Positions 26,985 through 35,741 of a stretch of 64,000 nt of DNA are shown piece after piece. Position 1 is the stretch's first letter. Each line of letters begins with the position of its first letter. The position numbers and the translations under genes were made by a program. The notes under the pieces are model-generated. The model searched no databases and had not been told where the DNA came from. It saw nothing but the letters and a program-made list of their open reading frames with translations. The stretch is taken from positions 1 through 64,000 of the forward strand of contig CADCCW010000013.1 in NCBI GenBank assembly GCA_902800055.1, in the 5' to 3' direction. The stretch is from an uncultured bacterium (lineage in GTDB: Bacteria; Verrucomicrobiota; Kiritimatiellia; RFP12; UBA1067).

Positions 26985-27944
26985 ATGAAGATATTGATCA
27001 CCGGCTCGGCCGGCTTCATCGGGTTCCACGCGGCGAAGGAGTTCCTGCGCCGCGGCTGGGACGTCGCCGGCGTCGACAACTACTGCGACTACTACGACGT
27101 CAAGCTCAAGCGCGACCGCTCCGCCATCCTGCGGAAGGACGCGCGCTACTTCGAGCGCGAGCTCGACATCTGCGACCTCGACGGTCTCCGCGCGGCGTTC
27201 GCCGAGGAAAAGCCCGACGTCGTCCTCAACCTCGCAGCGCAGCCGGGGGTGAGATATTCGATCGACCATCCGTTCGTCTACCAGAAGACTAATCTCGAGG
27301 GATTTCTCAACATCCTCGAATGCTGCCGTCACGCCCAGAAACGCCCGAAGCTCGTCTTCGCCTCGTCCTCGTCGGTCTACGGCGGCAACAAGAAGATGCC
27401 GTTCGAGGAGTCCGACCAAGTCGACTCGCCGGTAAGCCTCTACGCCGCGACGAAGAAGGCGAACGAACTGATGGCACACGTCTACTCGCACCTCTACGGG
27501 ATGCAGACGATTGGCCTCAGGTTCTTCACTGTCTACGGCGCGTGGTACCGGCCGGACATGGCGCTTTCGCTCTTTGCTGACGCGATGCTCCACGGCCGGC
27601 CGCTCAAGGTGTTCAACCACGGCGAGATGCGGCGCGACTTCACCTTCGTGGACGACATCGTGGACGGGATCGTCCGCGTGGTCGAGTGCGGCAGCCTGCC
27701 GGCCTACGACATCTACAACATCGGCAACCACCGCAGCGAGCGGCTGATGGACGTCATCGAGACGCTCGCTGTCGCGCTCGGGGTGGAGCCCAAGCTCGAG
27801 ATGCTGCCGATGCAGCCAGGCGACGTCCTTGCGACCTACGCGAGTATCGACAAGCTACGCGCGGCGGTCGGCTACGAACCGAAGACCACCATCCGCGAGG
27901 GCATCCCGGTCTTCGCCGAGTGGTATCGCGCCTACCACGGCTGA
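26985..27944 (+). CDS. NAD-dependent UDP-sugar epimerase (UDP-glucuronate 4-epimerase-like)
   Basis: 319 residues. MKILITGSAGFIGFH is the NAD loop; ASSSSVYGG and SLYAATKKANE supply Ser, Tyr and Lys of the SDR active site. LNLAAQPGVRYSIDHP and RFFTVYGAWYRPDMAL match UDP-glucuronate/galacturonate 4-epimerases. It would feed capsule, LPS or exopolysaccharide synthesis. It starts 5 nt after the peptidase stop and ends 6 nt from the convergent LysR gene. Confidence 0.88.
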   Translation: MKILITGSAGFIGFHAAKEFLRRGWDVAGVDNYCDYYDVKLKRDRSAILRKDARYFERELDICDLDGLRAAFAEEKPDVVLNLAAQPGVRYSIDHPFVYQKTNLEGFLNILECCRHAQKRPKLVFASSSSVYGGNKKMPFEESDQVDSPVSLYAATKKANELMAHVYSHLYGMQTIGLRFFTVYGAWYRPDMALSLFADAMLHGRPLKVFNHGEMRRDFTFVDDIVDGIVRVVECGSLPAYDIYNIGNHRSERLMDVIETLAVALGVEPKLEMLPMQPGDVLATYASIDKLRAAVGYEPKTTIREGIPVFAEWYRAYHG

Positions 27945-27950
27945 GGCGCG

Positions 27951-28856
27951 CTACCGCGACGCCGCGATCAGCCTGCGCATGGCCGCCACGAATGCCTCGG
28001 CCTGCTTCGACGGCTGGATTCCCGCGCGCCGAATCGTCCCCACGCTGATCGTCTCGTCCAGCTTGAGCGGAACCGAGACGATCGCCGGGTTGTACGCCTT
28101 GGCGTGGACGCCAGAGGCGACGGTGAACCCGTCGAGTCCCAGGACGAGGTTCGTCATCGTCGCACGGTCGCGCACCCGGATGTTCTTCTTGCGGTCGATG
28201 GCCGGCATGACCTCCTCGGCGAAGTAGAGCGCGTTCTCCACCCCCTGCTCGTATGAGAGGTAGGGGTAGTCGTCGAGCTCCTCCGGGCGGATGAACTTCT
28301 TCCTGGCGAGCGGATGCTTCCGCCCGAGGAACACGTGCGGATTGGCGGAAAAGAGCTCCTCGAAGACGAGCTCCTCCTTCTTGAAGATCTTCTCGAGCGG
28401 CGTCCGGTTGCGCGACGAGAGGTAGAGGACGCCGATTTCGCTGCGGTGGCGGGCCACGTCGTCGATGATCTCGCTGGTCGTCGTCTCCCGCAGGGTGAAG
28501 TCGTAGGCGTCCGCGCCGTTCGCCTTGACGACCTCCATGAACGCGTCGGTCGCGAACGCGAAGTGCTGGCACGACACCGAGAACTGAGGCCTTCTCACCG
28601 CCTTGCCGGTGTACTTCTCGGCGATGCGCGCGGCGTCGTCGAGTATCTGGCGGGCGGAGGCGAGGAACTCCTCGCCCTCGCGCGTCACGGTGATGCCGCG
28701 CGCGGAGCGGGTGAAGATGGCGGTGCGGAGCTCTTCCTCGAGCGCGCGAATCGACTCGGTAAGCGTCGGCTGCGTGACGAACACCCGCCGCGCCGCCTCG
28801 CTGATGCTGCCGTACGTCGCCACCGCGTCGGCGTATTTCATCTGCTGTAGTGTCAT
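27951..28856 (-). CDS. LysR-type regulator, CysB/CmbR-like
   Basis: 301 residues. MTLQQMKYADAVATYGSISE and the helix-turn-helix ARRVFVTQPTLTESIRALEE are the LysR DNA-binding domain; the remainder is an effector-binding domain. The N-terminus resembles regulators of cysteine/methionine genes, which makes it a candidate for the shared operator at pdxS, cysK and metY; this is inference. TATAAT (minus strand, 28864-28869) ends 7 nt before the ATG, so the message is probably leaderless. It is followed on the same strand by no other gene. Confidence 0.85.
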   Translation of the reverse strand: MTLQQMKYADAVATYGSISEAARRVFVTQPTLTESIRALEEELRTAIFTRSARGITVTREGEEFLASARQILDDAARIAEKYTGKAVRRPQFSVSCQHFAFATDAFMEVVKANGADAYDFTLRETTTSEIIDDVARHRSEIGVLYLSSRNRTPLEKIFKKEELVFEELFSANPHVFLGRKHPLARKKFIRPEELDDYPYLSYEQGVENALYFAEEVMPAIDRKKNIRVRDRATMTNLVLGLDGFTVASGVHAKAYNPAIVSVPLKLDETISVGTIRRAGIQPSKQAEAFVAAMRRLIAASR

Positions 28857-28864
28857 AAAGCGAA

Positions 28865-29446
28865 TTATACCATTTTGGCCGTCGCCGCGCCAGTTGGCGG
28901 TGCGAGTTCGGGATGCCAGGTGAAGGCGGTGATATTCCTCCAGCGGACGGCGGTCGGGGCGCCGTTAAAGGTCGACAGCGTCTCGATTTCCGGCGAGAGC
29001 ACAGCGGTTATGGCCGGTGCTCGGATGAAGGTCATCGTCATCCCGCTCCTACCGTCGAAGTTGCCGACGGTCGTGAAACTGCCAAGCTGGCGGCCGTAGG
29101 CGTTGCGCCTGACCGCCACGGGAAGCGAGCCGAACCACCGCTCGGGGCGTGTCTCGTCTCCATGGCGGCCCGGGTCGTCGATCCGCTCCGCGAGCAGGAT
29201 CAGCCCCGCGCAGGTCGCGAATACGGGAAGCCCGCCGTCGATCGCCTGTTTGAGCGGAGCGAAGAGCCCGAGGTCCTTGAGGAGCTTCCCCTGCACGGTT
29301 GACTCGCCGCCGGGCAGGGCGAGGAGATCCATGCCGTGGTCAAGGTCGGCGGGCTGCCGGATCTCGAAGACTTCCGCGCCTTTCCCGCGCCAGTACGCCT
29401 CCATCTCGGCGAACGCGCCCTGGACCGATAGCACCCCGACTTTCAC
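28865..29446 (-). CDS. pdxT: pyridoxal 5'-phosphate synthase glutaminase subunit
   Basis: 193 residues. [28 protein letters not shown], the nucleophile Cys in [11 protein letters not shown] and TWHPEL (His-Glu of the triad) are all present. It releases ammonia from glutamine and passes it to PdxS for PLP synthesis. The start overlaps the pdxS stop by 4 nt, so the pair is translationally coupled. Confidence 0.94.
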   Translation of the reverse strand: MKVGVLSVQGAFAEMEAYWRGKGAEVFEIRQPADLDHGMDLLALPGGESTVQGKLLKDLGLFAPLKQAIDGGLPVFATCAGLILLAERIDDPGRHGDETRPERWFGSLPVAVRRNAYGRQLGSFTTVGNFDGRSGMTMTFIRAPAITAVLSPEIETLSTFNGAPTAVRWRNITAFTWHPELAPPTGAATAKMV

Positions 29447-30315
29447 TTTCCGCGCTCTTCCATGATGGTCTCGATTTCCTCGGCGTTAATGCCGACCATC
29501 GCGGGCCCAAGGTTCTCAGAGAGCTTCGCAAGAAGCTTCGAGTCCTGCCAGTTGGTGACCGCCTGAACGATCGCCGCCGCGCGCTTCGCGGGGTCTCCCG
29601 ACTTGAAGATGCCGGAGCCCACGAACACGCCCTCGGCGCCAAGCTCCATCATCAGCGCCGCGTCCGCCGGCGTGGCGACGCCGCCGGCGGCGAAATTGAC
29701 GACAGGAAGCTTCCCGTTCGCGTGCACATACTTCACGAGATCAAGCGGCGCGGCGAGCTCCTTCGCCGCCTCGTAGAGCTCGTCCTCGCGGAGCGAGACG
29801 ACCCGGCGGATCTCGCTCTGCATCTTGCGCATGTGGCGGACAGCCTGGACGACGTCGCCGGTTCCGGGCTCGCCCTTGGTGCGGATCATCGTCGCGCCTT
29901 CGCCGATCCGGCGCAGCGCCTCGCCGAGATCGCGCGCGCCGCAGACGAAGGGGACGTCGAACTTCGTCTTGTCGATGTGCCGCGTGTCGTCGGCGGGGGA
30001 AAGCACCTCCGACTCGTCGATGTAGTCGATCTCGATTGCCTCGAGAATCCGCGCCTCGGCGATGTGTCCGATGCGGCACTTTGCCATCACCGGAATTGAG
30101 ACGGCGTTTTGAATCCCCTTGATCATCGCGGGGTCGCTCATGCGCGAGACGCCCCCCGCCGCCCTAATGTCGGCGGGGATGCGCTCCAATGCCATCACCG
30201 CGCACGCGCCGGCGGCTTCGGCGATCTTCGCCTGCTCGGGTGTCGTCACGTCCATGATCACTCCGCCTTTGAGCATTTGCGCGAGGTTGCGGTTAAGTTC
30301 CTGTCGGTTGCTCAT
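29443..30315 (-). CDS. pdxS: pyridoxal 5'-phosphate synthase lyase subunit
   Basis: 290 residues from the ATG at 30315, which follows AGGAGAGG; a longer frame begins at 30342. [32 protein letters not shown] (with a conserved Lys) and [17 protein letters not shown] are PdxS signatures. It condenses ribose 5-phosphate, glyceraldehyde 3-phosphate and ammonia into PLP. Its promoter carries the bipartite element shared with cysK and metY. Confidence 0.95.
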   Translation of the reverse strand: MSNRQELNRNLAQMLKGGVIMDVTTPEQAKIAEAAGACAVMALERIPADIRAAGGVSRMSDPAMIKGIQNAVSIPVMAKCRIGHIAEARILEAIEIDYIDESEVLSPADDTRHIDKTKFDVPFVCGARDLGEALRRIGEGATMIRTKGEPGTGDVVQAVRHMRKMQSEIRRVVSLREDELYEAAKELAAPLDLVKYVHANGKLPVVNFAAGGVATPADAALMMELGAEGVFVGSGIFKSGDPAKRAAAIVQAVTNWQDSKLLAKLSENLGPAMVGINAEEIETIMEERGK

Positions 30316-30348
30316 TTTCCTCTCCTGGTTTGGGTTAGACACAGGATA

Positions 30349-30416
30349 GTATACTCTATGTCGGAGGTATAAGGATAATCGGAATTATCTTTGCCCATCC
30401 ATAGGAAGAAACTATT
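30349..30416 (-). promoter_or_regulatory. pdxS promoter with shared bipartite operator
   Basis: On the minus strand TATACT (plus 30349-30354) is the -10. Sixteen nt upstream is the element read on the plus strand as AAGGATAATCGGAA (30371-30384), then 14 nt, then CCATAGG-AAGAA-ACTATT (30399-30416). The same two blocks with identical spacing stand before cysK and metY. Here the palindrome is degenerate (CATAGG against ACTATT). It overlaps the stop codon of the lysE-type gene. Confidence 0.75.
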
Positions 30417-31047
30417 AGAGGGAAATGTTCGCCGCGAGCACCGCGACGACCGCGGCAAGCATGATCGCCGAGACGAGCTTCAGCGCGGCCGTTGCCTTGA
30501 CGGAGTCGACGAGTCTTTCGCGGAAGAAGTCAGCCGCCACGATCGCCGGAAGGTAGATGAAGGGCACGAGCGCGCAGAACAGCGTTCCGAGGAGCAGCGT
30601 CTGCACCGCCGGCGACAGCGTCGAATCCGTGCTGGTGAAGCTCGGCAGAAAGGCGAGGAAGAAGAGAATCGTCAGCGGATTCGACATCGACATCGCGATG
30701 CCGCGCAGGAACAGCCGCATGCCCTGTCCGGTCGCGGGGCGAAGCGCGTCGGGCGAGGCGGCGCGGAAGCTTCGAACTGCGTCGGCGAAGGCGCCGTAGG
30801 CGAGATACGCGATATAAGCGGCGCCGGCGACCTGGATTGCCGTCATCGTCGCCGGATGGGCGGTGAAGAATGAGGCGACGCCTGCCGTCAGGAGGAGAAT
30901 CCAGATCCAGCATCCGGCGACGAGCCCCAGCATCAGCGTGGCGGCGCGCGCCTTCCCGTCCGAGAGCGCCGTCGCGATGGTGCAGGTCAGGTCCGGCCCG
31001 GGCTTCACTATCAGCGCCAGCGACCCGATGATGTAGGTTGTCAGCAT
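30415..31047 (-). CDS. LysE-family amino acid exporter
   Basis: 210 residues with about six membrane helices. TYIIGSLALIVKPGPDLTC carries the PGPD motif of the LysE/RhtB family, and MSMSNPLTILFFLAFLPSF the second conserved block. Such proteins export lysine, threonine, homoserine or cysteine-type compounds. TATAAT ends 7 nt before the ATG, so the mRNA is probably leaderless. It lies directly upstream of the pdxS promoter. Confidence 0.88.
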   Translation of the reverse strand: MLTTYIIGSLALIVKPGPDLTCTIATALSDGKARAATLMLGLVAGCWIWILLLTAGVASFFTAHPATMTAIQVAGAAYIAYLAYGAFADAVRSFRAASPDALRPATGQGMRLFLRGIAMSMSNPLTILFFLAFLPSFTSTDSTLSPAVQTLLLGTLFCALVPFIYLPAIVAADFFRERLVDSVKATAALKLVSAIMLAAVVAVLAANISL

Positions 31048-31183
31048 GGTGGGGATTATACCATATTCTCGCGTCGTGCTGCATCGCGACAATTACAATG
31101 CTTGTAAGGTGAGCTGGCGGAGAAGGGCGGCGATTGTAAAGAAGGTGTGTTCGAGATCAGGATTTTGGCCGTCATTTTGGCGT

Positions 31184-31199
31184 TGGCACGGGTTCTGCT
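31184..31199 (+). promoter_or_regulatory. sigma-54-type promoter of amtB
   Basis: TGGCACG-GGTT-CTGCT matches the -24/-12 consensus TGGCACG-N4-TTGCW with one change (CTGC for TTGC). The GG (31185-31186) and GC (31197-31198) have the required 10-bp gap. Transcription would start about 31210, 19 nt before the ATG. Nitrogen control of ammonium transporters by sigma-54 and NtrC is well known. No NtrC site was clear to me. Confidence 0.6.
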
Positions 31200-31228
31200 T
31201 TTTGACCTTGCAAACCGAAAGGACAACC

Positions 31229-32566
31229 ATGAAAGTCAAAAAAAGGTATGTAGTGCTAATGAGTCTGGTGGCGCTGGTCGCGGCAATCGGGGCGTTCTTC
31301 CCCGAGACGCCCGGCATCTGGGAGCCGGACGAGAAGTTCAACGCCGCGAACGTCGCCTGGATGATCACTGCGACGATCTTCGTCCTGATGATGACGCCCG
31401 GTCTCTCGTTCTTCTATGGCGGCATGGTGGGGCGCAAGAATGTGATCTCCACGATCCTCCAGAGCTTCATCGCCATGGGCATCATCTCCATCCTCTGGGT
31501 GGTCGTGGGCTTCTCGCTGAGCTTCGGCGACGACGTCGGCGGACTCGGGCTCATCGGTAGCCCGTCGCAGTTCTTCATGTTCAGGGGCGTCGGCGCGAAG
31601 GTGAACGAGGCGATCGCGCCCACCATTCCGCTCGCGCTCTTCGCGCTCTTCCAGATGAAGTTCGCGATCATCACCCCGTCGCTCATCACCGGCGCGTTCG
31701 CCGAACGCGTGCGCTTCTCGGCCTACCTCGTGTTCATGATGCTCTTCTGCGTGTTCATCTACTGCCCGCTCGCGCACTGGACGTGGCATCCGGACGGATT
31801 CCTCCACAACCTGATGGGCATCGGCATCCACGACTTCGCCGGCGGCATCGTCGTCCACGCCTCCTCGGGCGTGGCCGCGCTCGCGGGCGCACTCTTCCTC
31901 GGTCGCCGCACCAAGACGCCCAATGCGCCGACCCTGCCGGCGAACATCCCGTTCGTCATCCTCGGCGCGGCGATGCTGTGGCTCGGCTGGTTCGGCTTCA
32001 ACGGCGGCTCTTCGCTGGCGGCTGACGGCATCGCGGTCAAGGCGTTCCTCAACACCAACACCTCCGGCGCCACGGCGATGATGGCGTGGGTGCTCTTCGA
32101 CTGCCTGCGCGGGCGCAAGCCGTCCGGCATGGGCGCCGCCGTCGGCGCGGTGGTCGGCCTGGTGGCGATCACGCCGTGCGCCGACGTCGTCACGATCGGC
32201 CAGGCGTTCACCATCTCCTTCCTCACCACCCTCATCTGCAACGTGGCGGTCTACTGGAAGGCGCACTCCCGCATCGACGACGCGCTCGACGTCTTCCCCA
32301 CCCACGGCGTCGGCGGCATCGTAGCGACCATATTCACCGGCGTGTTCGCGCAGACCGGGCTGATCGCCTGGACCCACGCGGGCTTCATGGAGTTCGTCGC
32401 CGCCGTCGCCGGCGTCGCGATCGTCATCGCCTACACCTTCGTCGTCAGCATGCTGCTCTACTGGATCACCAACCGCATGATCGGGATGCGCGTCTCGCCG
32501 CCATGCGAGGCCGCCGGACTGGACCTCAGCCAGCACGACGAGCTCTACTGCCCCTCGGCGTCGTAA
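31229..32566 (+). CDS. amtB: ammonium transporter
   Basis: 445 residues with about eleven membrane helices. MMTPGLSFFYGGMVGRKNV, the first pore His in YCPLAHWTWHP and the second in DVFPTHGVGGI are Amt signatures. It moves ammonium across the inner membrane under nitrogen limitation. A PII (glnK) gene, the usual partner, is not adjacent. ATG 31229 follows AAAGGAC. A sigma-54-like promoter lies upstream and a bidirectional terminator downstream. Confidence 0.94.
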   Translation: MKVKKRYVVLMSLVALVAAIGAFFPETPGIWEPDEKFNAANVAWMITATIFVLMMTPGLSFFYGGMVGRKNVISTILQSFIAMGIISILWVVVGFSLSFGDDVGGLGLIGSPSQFFMFRGVGAKVNEAIAPTIPLALFALFQMKFAIITPSLITGAFAERVRFSAYLVFMMLFCVFIYCPLAHWTWHPDGFLHNLMGIGIHDFAGGIVVHASSGVAALAGALFLGRRTKTPNAPTLPANIPFVILGAAMLWLGWFGFNGGSSLAADGIAVKAFLNTNTSGATAMMAWVLFDCLRGRKPSGMGAAVGAVVGLVAITPCADVVTIGQAFTISFLTTLICNVAVYWKAHSRIDDALDVFPTHGVGGIVATIFTGVFAQTGLIAWTHAGFMEFVAAVAGVAIVIAYTFVVSMLLYWITNRMIGMRVSPPCEAAGLDLSQHDELYCPSAS

Positions 32567-32594
32567 AGGAGGTGCCGGATTCCGCGGCAAAGCA

Positions 32595-32628
32595 AACGGG
32601 GCGCGCCATTTTTGCGGCGCGCCCCGTT
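32595..32628. terminator. bidirectional terminator between amtB and cysK
   Basis: AACGGGGCGCGCC and GGCGCGCCCCGTT form a 13-bp GC-rich stem around ATTTTTGC. It sits between converging genes, followed by short T-runs on both strands. Confidence 0.75.
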
Positions 32629-32647
32629 GCTTTCCTCCGATGTCGGC

Positions 32648-33571
32648 CTACTCAAACAGCCAGGTCGAGAGGTAGCGCTCGCCTGTGTCGGGCAGGAGCG
32701 CGACGATCGTCTTGCCGGCGAACTCGGGCCGCTTCGAGAGCTCCAGCGCCGCCCAGAGCGCCGCGCCGGACGAGATGCCGACGAGGAGCCCCTCCTGCGC
32801 CGCCGCCGCGCGCGCCGTCGCGCCCGCGTTCTCGGCGGAGGCCTTGATGACCTCCGTCAAGATCGAAGTGTCGAGCACCTTCGGGACGAAGCCAGCGCCG
32901 ATGCCCTGGATCTTGTGGGGACCGGGCTTGCCGCCGGAGAGGACTGGCGAGGTGTCCGGCTCCACGGCGAAGAGCTTCACGTTCGGGTTTTTCTCCTTCA
33001 GGTACTTGCCCGTTCCCGTGATCGTGCCGCCGGTGCCGACGCCGCCAACGAACGCGGCGACTTCGCCGTCCGTGTCCGCCCAGACCTCCGGGCCGGTGGT
33101 GCGGTAGTGGTAGTCCGGGTTCGCCGGGTTCTCGAACTGCTGCAGGATCACCGCGCCGGGCGTCGAGTCCCTGAGCTCGTTCGCCTTCGCGATCGCGCCC
33201 TTCATGCCTTCCGCGCCGGGCGTGAGGACGATCTCCGCGCCGTAGGCCGCCGCGAGCTTGCGGCGCTCGATGCTCATCGTCTCGGGCATGGTGAGGATGA
33301 GGTGGTAGCCCTTTACCGCCGAGACGAGCGCGAGGCCGACGCCGGTGTTGCCGCTCGTGGGCTCGATGATCGTCGCGCCCGGCTTGAGGACGCCCGACTT
33401 CTCGGACGCCTCGACCATCGAGAGCGCGATGCGGTCCTTGACGCTTCCGCCTGGGTTGAAGAACTCGACCTTCGCGAGCACCTTCGCCCCGCCCTTGTTA
33501 AGTTTGCTCGAGATCTCGACGAGCGGCGTGCCGCCGACTTTCGCCAAGATGTTCTTTGCCGTGTTGCTCAT
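32648..33571 (-). CDS. cysK: cysteine synthase A
   Basis: 307 residues from the ATG at 33571, which has CAGGAGG upstream. FNPGGSVKDRIAL holds the PLP lysine, EPTSGNTGVGLA binds the amino acid, and GVGTGGTITGTGKYL the phosphate. It makes cysteine from O-acetylserine and sulfide. Its promoter has the clearest copy of the shared palindromic operator. It is last in a minus-strand run metY, DUF3034-like, BASS, cysK. Confidence 0.95.
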   Translation of the reverse strand: MSNTAKNILAKVGGTPLVEISSKLNKGGAKVLAKVEFFNPGGSVKDRIALSMVEASEKSGVLKPGATIIEPTSGNTGVGLALVSAVKGYHLILTMPETMSIERRKLAAAYGAEIVLTPGAEGMKGAIAKANELRDSTPGAVILQQFENPANPDYHYRTTGPEVWADTDGEVAAFVGGVGTGGTITGTGKYLKEKNPNVKLFAVEPDTSPVLSGGKPGPHKIQGIGAGFVPKVLDTSILTEVIKASAENAGATARAAAAQEGLLVGISSGAALWAALELSKRPEFAGKTIVALLPDTGERYLSTWLFE

Positions 33572-33633
33572 TGATGCCTCCTGTTTAGATGGTTGGTTTA
33601 TGCTGTTTTCCATTTGGGTGGTTGATGCCGTGT

Positions 33634-33702
33634 ATTGTACTACATCTTACGGCCCAAAGGGTAATCGGAATGTTTTCCGGTTGCCCATAGGATGGTCCTA
33701 TG
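33634..33702 (-). promoter_or_regulatory. cysK promoter with shared bipartite operator
   Basis: Minus-strand TACAAT (plus 33634-33639) is the -10. After 17 nt comes AAGGGTAATCGGAA (33657-33670, plus strand), then 14 nt and the perfect palindrome CATAGG-ATGGT-CCTATG (33686-33702). Relative to transcription the first block covers the -35 region and the palindrome lies near -65, the usual layout for a LysR-type activator. Confidence 0.8.
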
Positions 33703-34702
33703 CTGGGTCGTTTCCGGACGGACGCGGCGTGCGGCGGCTCCAGAAACCGGCGAGGACGGAGCCGGAGAAGTCCATCCAGATGGAGAAGACGTTTGCCGGC
33801 AGCGCCGCCACCGGGCTGCCGAGGACGCCGATCGCGAGCGCGCCGGCCATGCCGCCGTTCTGGAGCCCGACCTCGATCGCCACCGTGCGTGCCTCGACTT
33901 CGCCCATGCGGGTGAAACGCGCGGAGAGGCGCGTCAGCCAGTATCCGACCAGGTAGCCGATCGTGTTGTGGATGACGGCGGCGGCGACTATCGCCACGCC
34001 CGCCGAGGCGAAGGTGCTCCTGCTCGGTGCCGTAAGCGCCATGAGGGTGAAGCAGATGCCGGTCATCGAGAGGATTGACAGCGCGCGGTCGCACGCCGCC
34101 TTGTGCGCGTCGAACTGGCGCCGCAGAAGCCGATGGACTATCCCGCCCGCGAGGATCGGCACGATCACCACCTTCAGGATCTCGACCATCATCTTCGCCG
34201 CGTCGATTTCCACGAAGCATCCGGCCAGCACCTTCATCGCCACCGGCGTCAGGAACGGGGAGAGAAGGGTGGAGCAGCAGGTCATGGTGACCGAAAGCGC
34301 GACATCGGCCTTCGCGAGGAAGGCGATCACGTTCGACGCCGTGCCGCCGGCCACCGACCCGACGAGCACGCATCCCGCCGCCAGCTCCCCGGAGAAGCCG
34401 AACGACTTCGCGAGGAGAAAGCCGACCAGCGGCATCACGAGGAACTGGAGCGCGACGCCGGTCGCCACCGCCCACGGACGCTTCGCGACGCGCAGGAAGT
34501 CGTCGACCGACAGCGTCGTGCCCATCCCGAACATGATGATCTGGATCGCCGGAACGACGAGCGAGACCAGCTTAACCCCGCCCCATTCGTCGAAGGCCGA
34601 GGGAAAGGCGAACGCCACCGCCGCGCTCGCCAGGACGGCGATGCCGAATGCCTGGCGGCGGACGGCGGCGAATGTGCCGCGAATGATGCCCATGGTTCCC
34701 AT
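33698..34702 (-). CDS. bile acid:sodium symporter (BASS) family transporter
   Basis: 334 residues with about nine or ten membrane helices. PAIQIIMFGMGTTLSVDDFL, GSVAGGTASNVIAFLAKAD and EVGLQNGGMAGALA are BASS family blocks, including the crossed-helix sodium sites. The bacterial proteins carry organic acids or related anions; here the substrate is unknown, though the location among sulfur genes may be relevant. TATAAT ends 6 nt before the first ATG, so the message is probably leaderless. Its 3' end overlaps the cysK operator. Confidence 0.88.
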   Translation of the reverse strand: MGTMGIIRGTFAAVRRQAFGIAVLASAAVAFAFPSAFDEWGGVKLVSLVVPAIQIIMFGMGTTLSVDDFLRVAKRPWAVATGVALQFLVMPLVGFLLAKSFGFSGELAAGCVLVGSVAGGTASNVIAFLAKADVALSVTMTCCSTLLSPFLTPVAMKVLAGCFVEIDAAKMMVEILKVVIVPILAGGIVHRLLRRQFDAHKAACDRALSILSMTGICFTLMALTAPSRSTFASAGVAIVAAAVIHNTIGYLVGYWLTRLSARFTRMGEVEARTVAIEVGLQNGGMAGALAIGVLGSPVAALPANVFSIWMDFSGSVLAGFWSRRTPRPSGNDPA

Positions 34703-34760
34703 GCGCGTATTATACCAAATACCGGAGGCGCATGGGCTGCGGCGCGGTGCCGCGCCGGGA

Positions 34761-35660
34761 TTAGAACTGGTACTGCACGCTGAGGACGAACCCTCCGCCG
34801 ACGCCGAGGCGGTCCGTCCTGCCGTCGCGGTAGAAGCGGTCCTTGTCGCCCGTGTAGGCGTAGGCGCCGACGAGCGTCAGCGAGTCCGTCACGAACCACG
34901 CGACGTGCCCGTCGAAGTAGTCGTGGTTGGTTATGCCGTCGCCGACGTGCACGCCCTGCTTGTACTCGAAGCCGATCGCGATCTGCTCGACTGGGATGAG
35001 GTCGATGTTCGCGAAGACGGCGGCGCCGTACTTGTTGTGCCCGACCACGCCATTCACGACTTCGTCCGAGAGCAGTCCGCCGACGGAGAGGAGCACCGGT
35101 ATCGGAGTCTCCTTGACGAGCTTCGTGGCGACGACGTATCCGTCGAAGCCGTGGTGCTTCAGGCCGAGCGCGTCGACCGTCTCGGAGTCGGTGTACTTGT
35201 ACACGCCGCCGACGGCGAGCGCCGGGACCCAGGACGTGTCAAACGCGTTCTCGTCGAGGAAGCGCAGTTTCGCGCCGACGTTGTACTTGTTGATGGAGTT
35301 GTCGCCGTAGTTCTTGGCGTTGACGAACTCGTAGCCGCCGGAGATCTCCAGCCGGTCCAGCAACGTCACCGCCGCGCCGAGCGAGAACCAGTTGATCTCC
35401 GCGTCGGTCAGGTTGACGTACCATCCGCCGACCTGCGGCCGCGACACTATCCCGTCCAGCGCGGAACGCTCCGCGTCGTTGGTCCCGCCTCCGGAACCGT
35501 CCCATGGTCGGCCTGCGGTATACGCAAGCGGGTTGAAGGCAATGCCTCCGGTGCCCTGCAGGTTGTTGAGCGGGACTCCCGCCGTGAGTGTCGAAGCCGC
35601 CGCGACCACAACGGATGAGATTACGGTGCGGACGAATTTCCTGTTGATGTTGTTGTTCAT
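34761..35660 (-). CDS. outer-membrane beta-barrel protein, DUF3034-like
   Basis: 299 residues with a signal peptide ending STLTAG. The mature start (VPLNNLQGTGGIAFNPLAYTAG) and alternating hydrophobic strands ending in the aromatic C-terminus LSVQYQF indicate an outer-membrane barrel; the N-terminal part resembles DUF3034 proteins. It lies just after metY on the same strand, separated by a hairpin, with AAGGAG before its ATG. A role in uptake of a sulfur compound is plausible from position only. Confidence 0.65.
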   Translation of the reverse strand: MNNNINRKFVRTVISSVVVAAASTLTAGVPLNNLQGTGGIAFNPLAYTAGRPWDGSGGGTNDAERSALDGIVSRPQVGGWYVNLTDAEINWFSLGAAVTLLDRLEISGGYEFVNAKNYGDNSINKYNVGAKLRFLDENAFDTSWVPALAVGGVYKYTDSETVDALGLKHHGFDGYVVATKLVKETPIPVLLSVGGLLSDEVVNGVVGHNKYGAAVFANIDLIPVEQIAIGFEYKQGVHVGDGITNHDYFDGHVAWFVTDSLTLVGAYAYTGDKDRFYRDGRTDRLGVGGGFVLSVQYQF

Positions 35661-35706
35661 TTTCTATGCTCCTTGTTTGGTGTTTCTGTTTGTTTTCTTA
35701 TAAATT

Positions 35707-35733
35707 GTCCGTCCGGGACCATCCCGGACGGAC
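35707..35733 (-). terminator. hairpin after metY
   Basis: GTCCGTCCGGGA and its exact complement form a 12-bp stem with a 3-nt loop. On the minus strand it is followed by AATTTATAAG rather than a T-run, so termination may be partial and the DUF3034-like gene may be read through. Confidence 0.6.
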
Positions 35734-35741
35734 CGGGGGGA

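Noticed and set aside
31256-32590. A 444-codon minus-strand frame opposite amtB
   Set aside because: amtB is certain, and the opposite frame has shadow composition.
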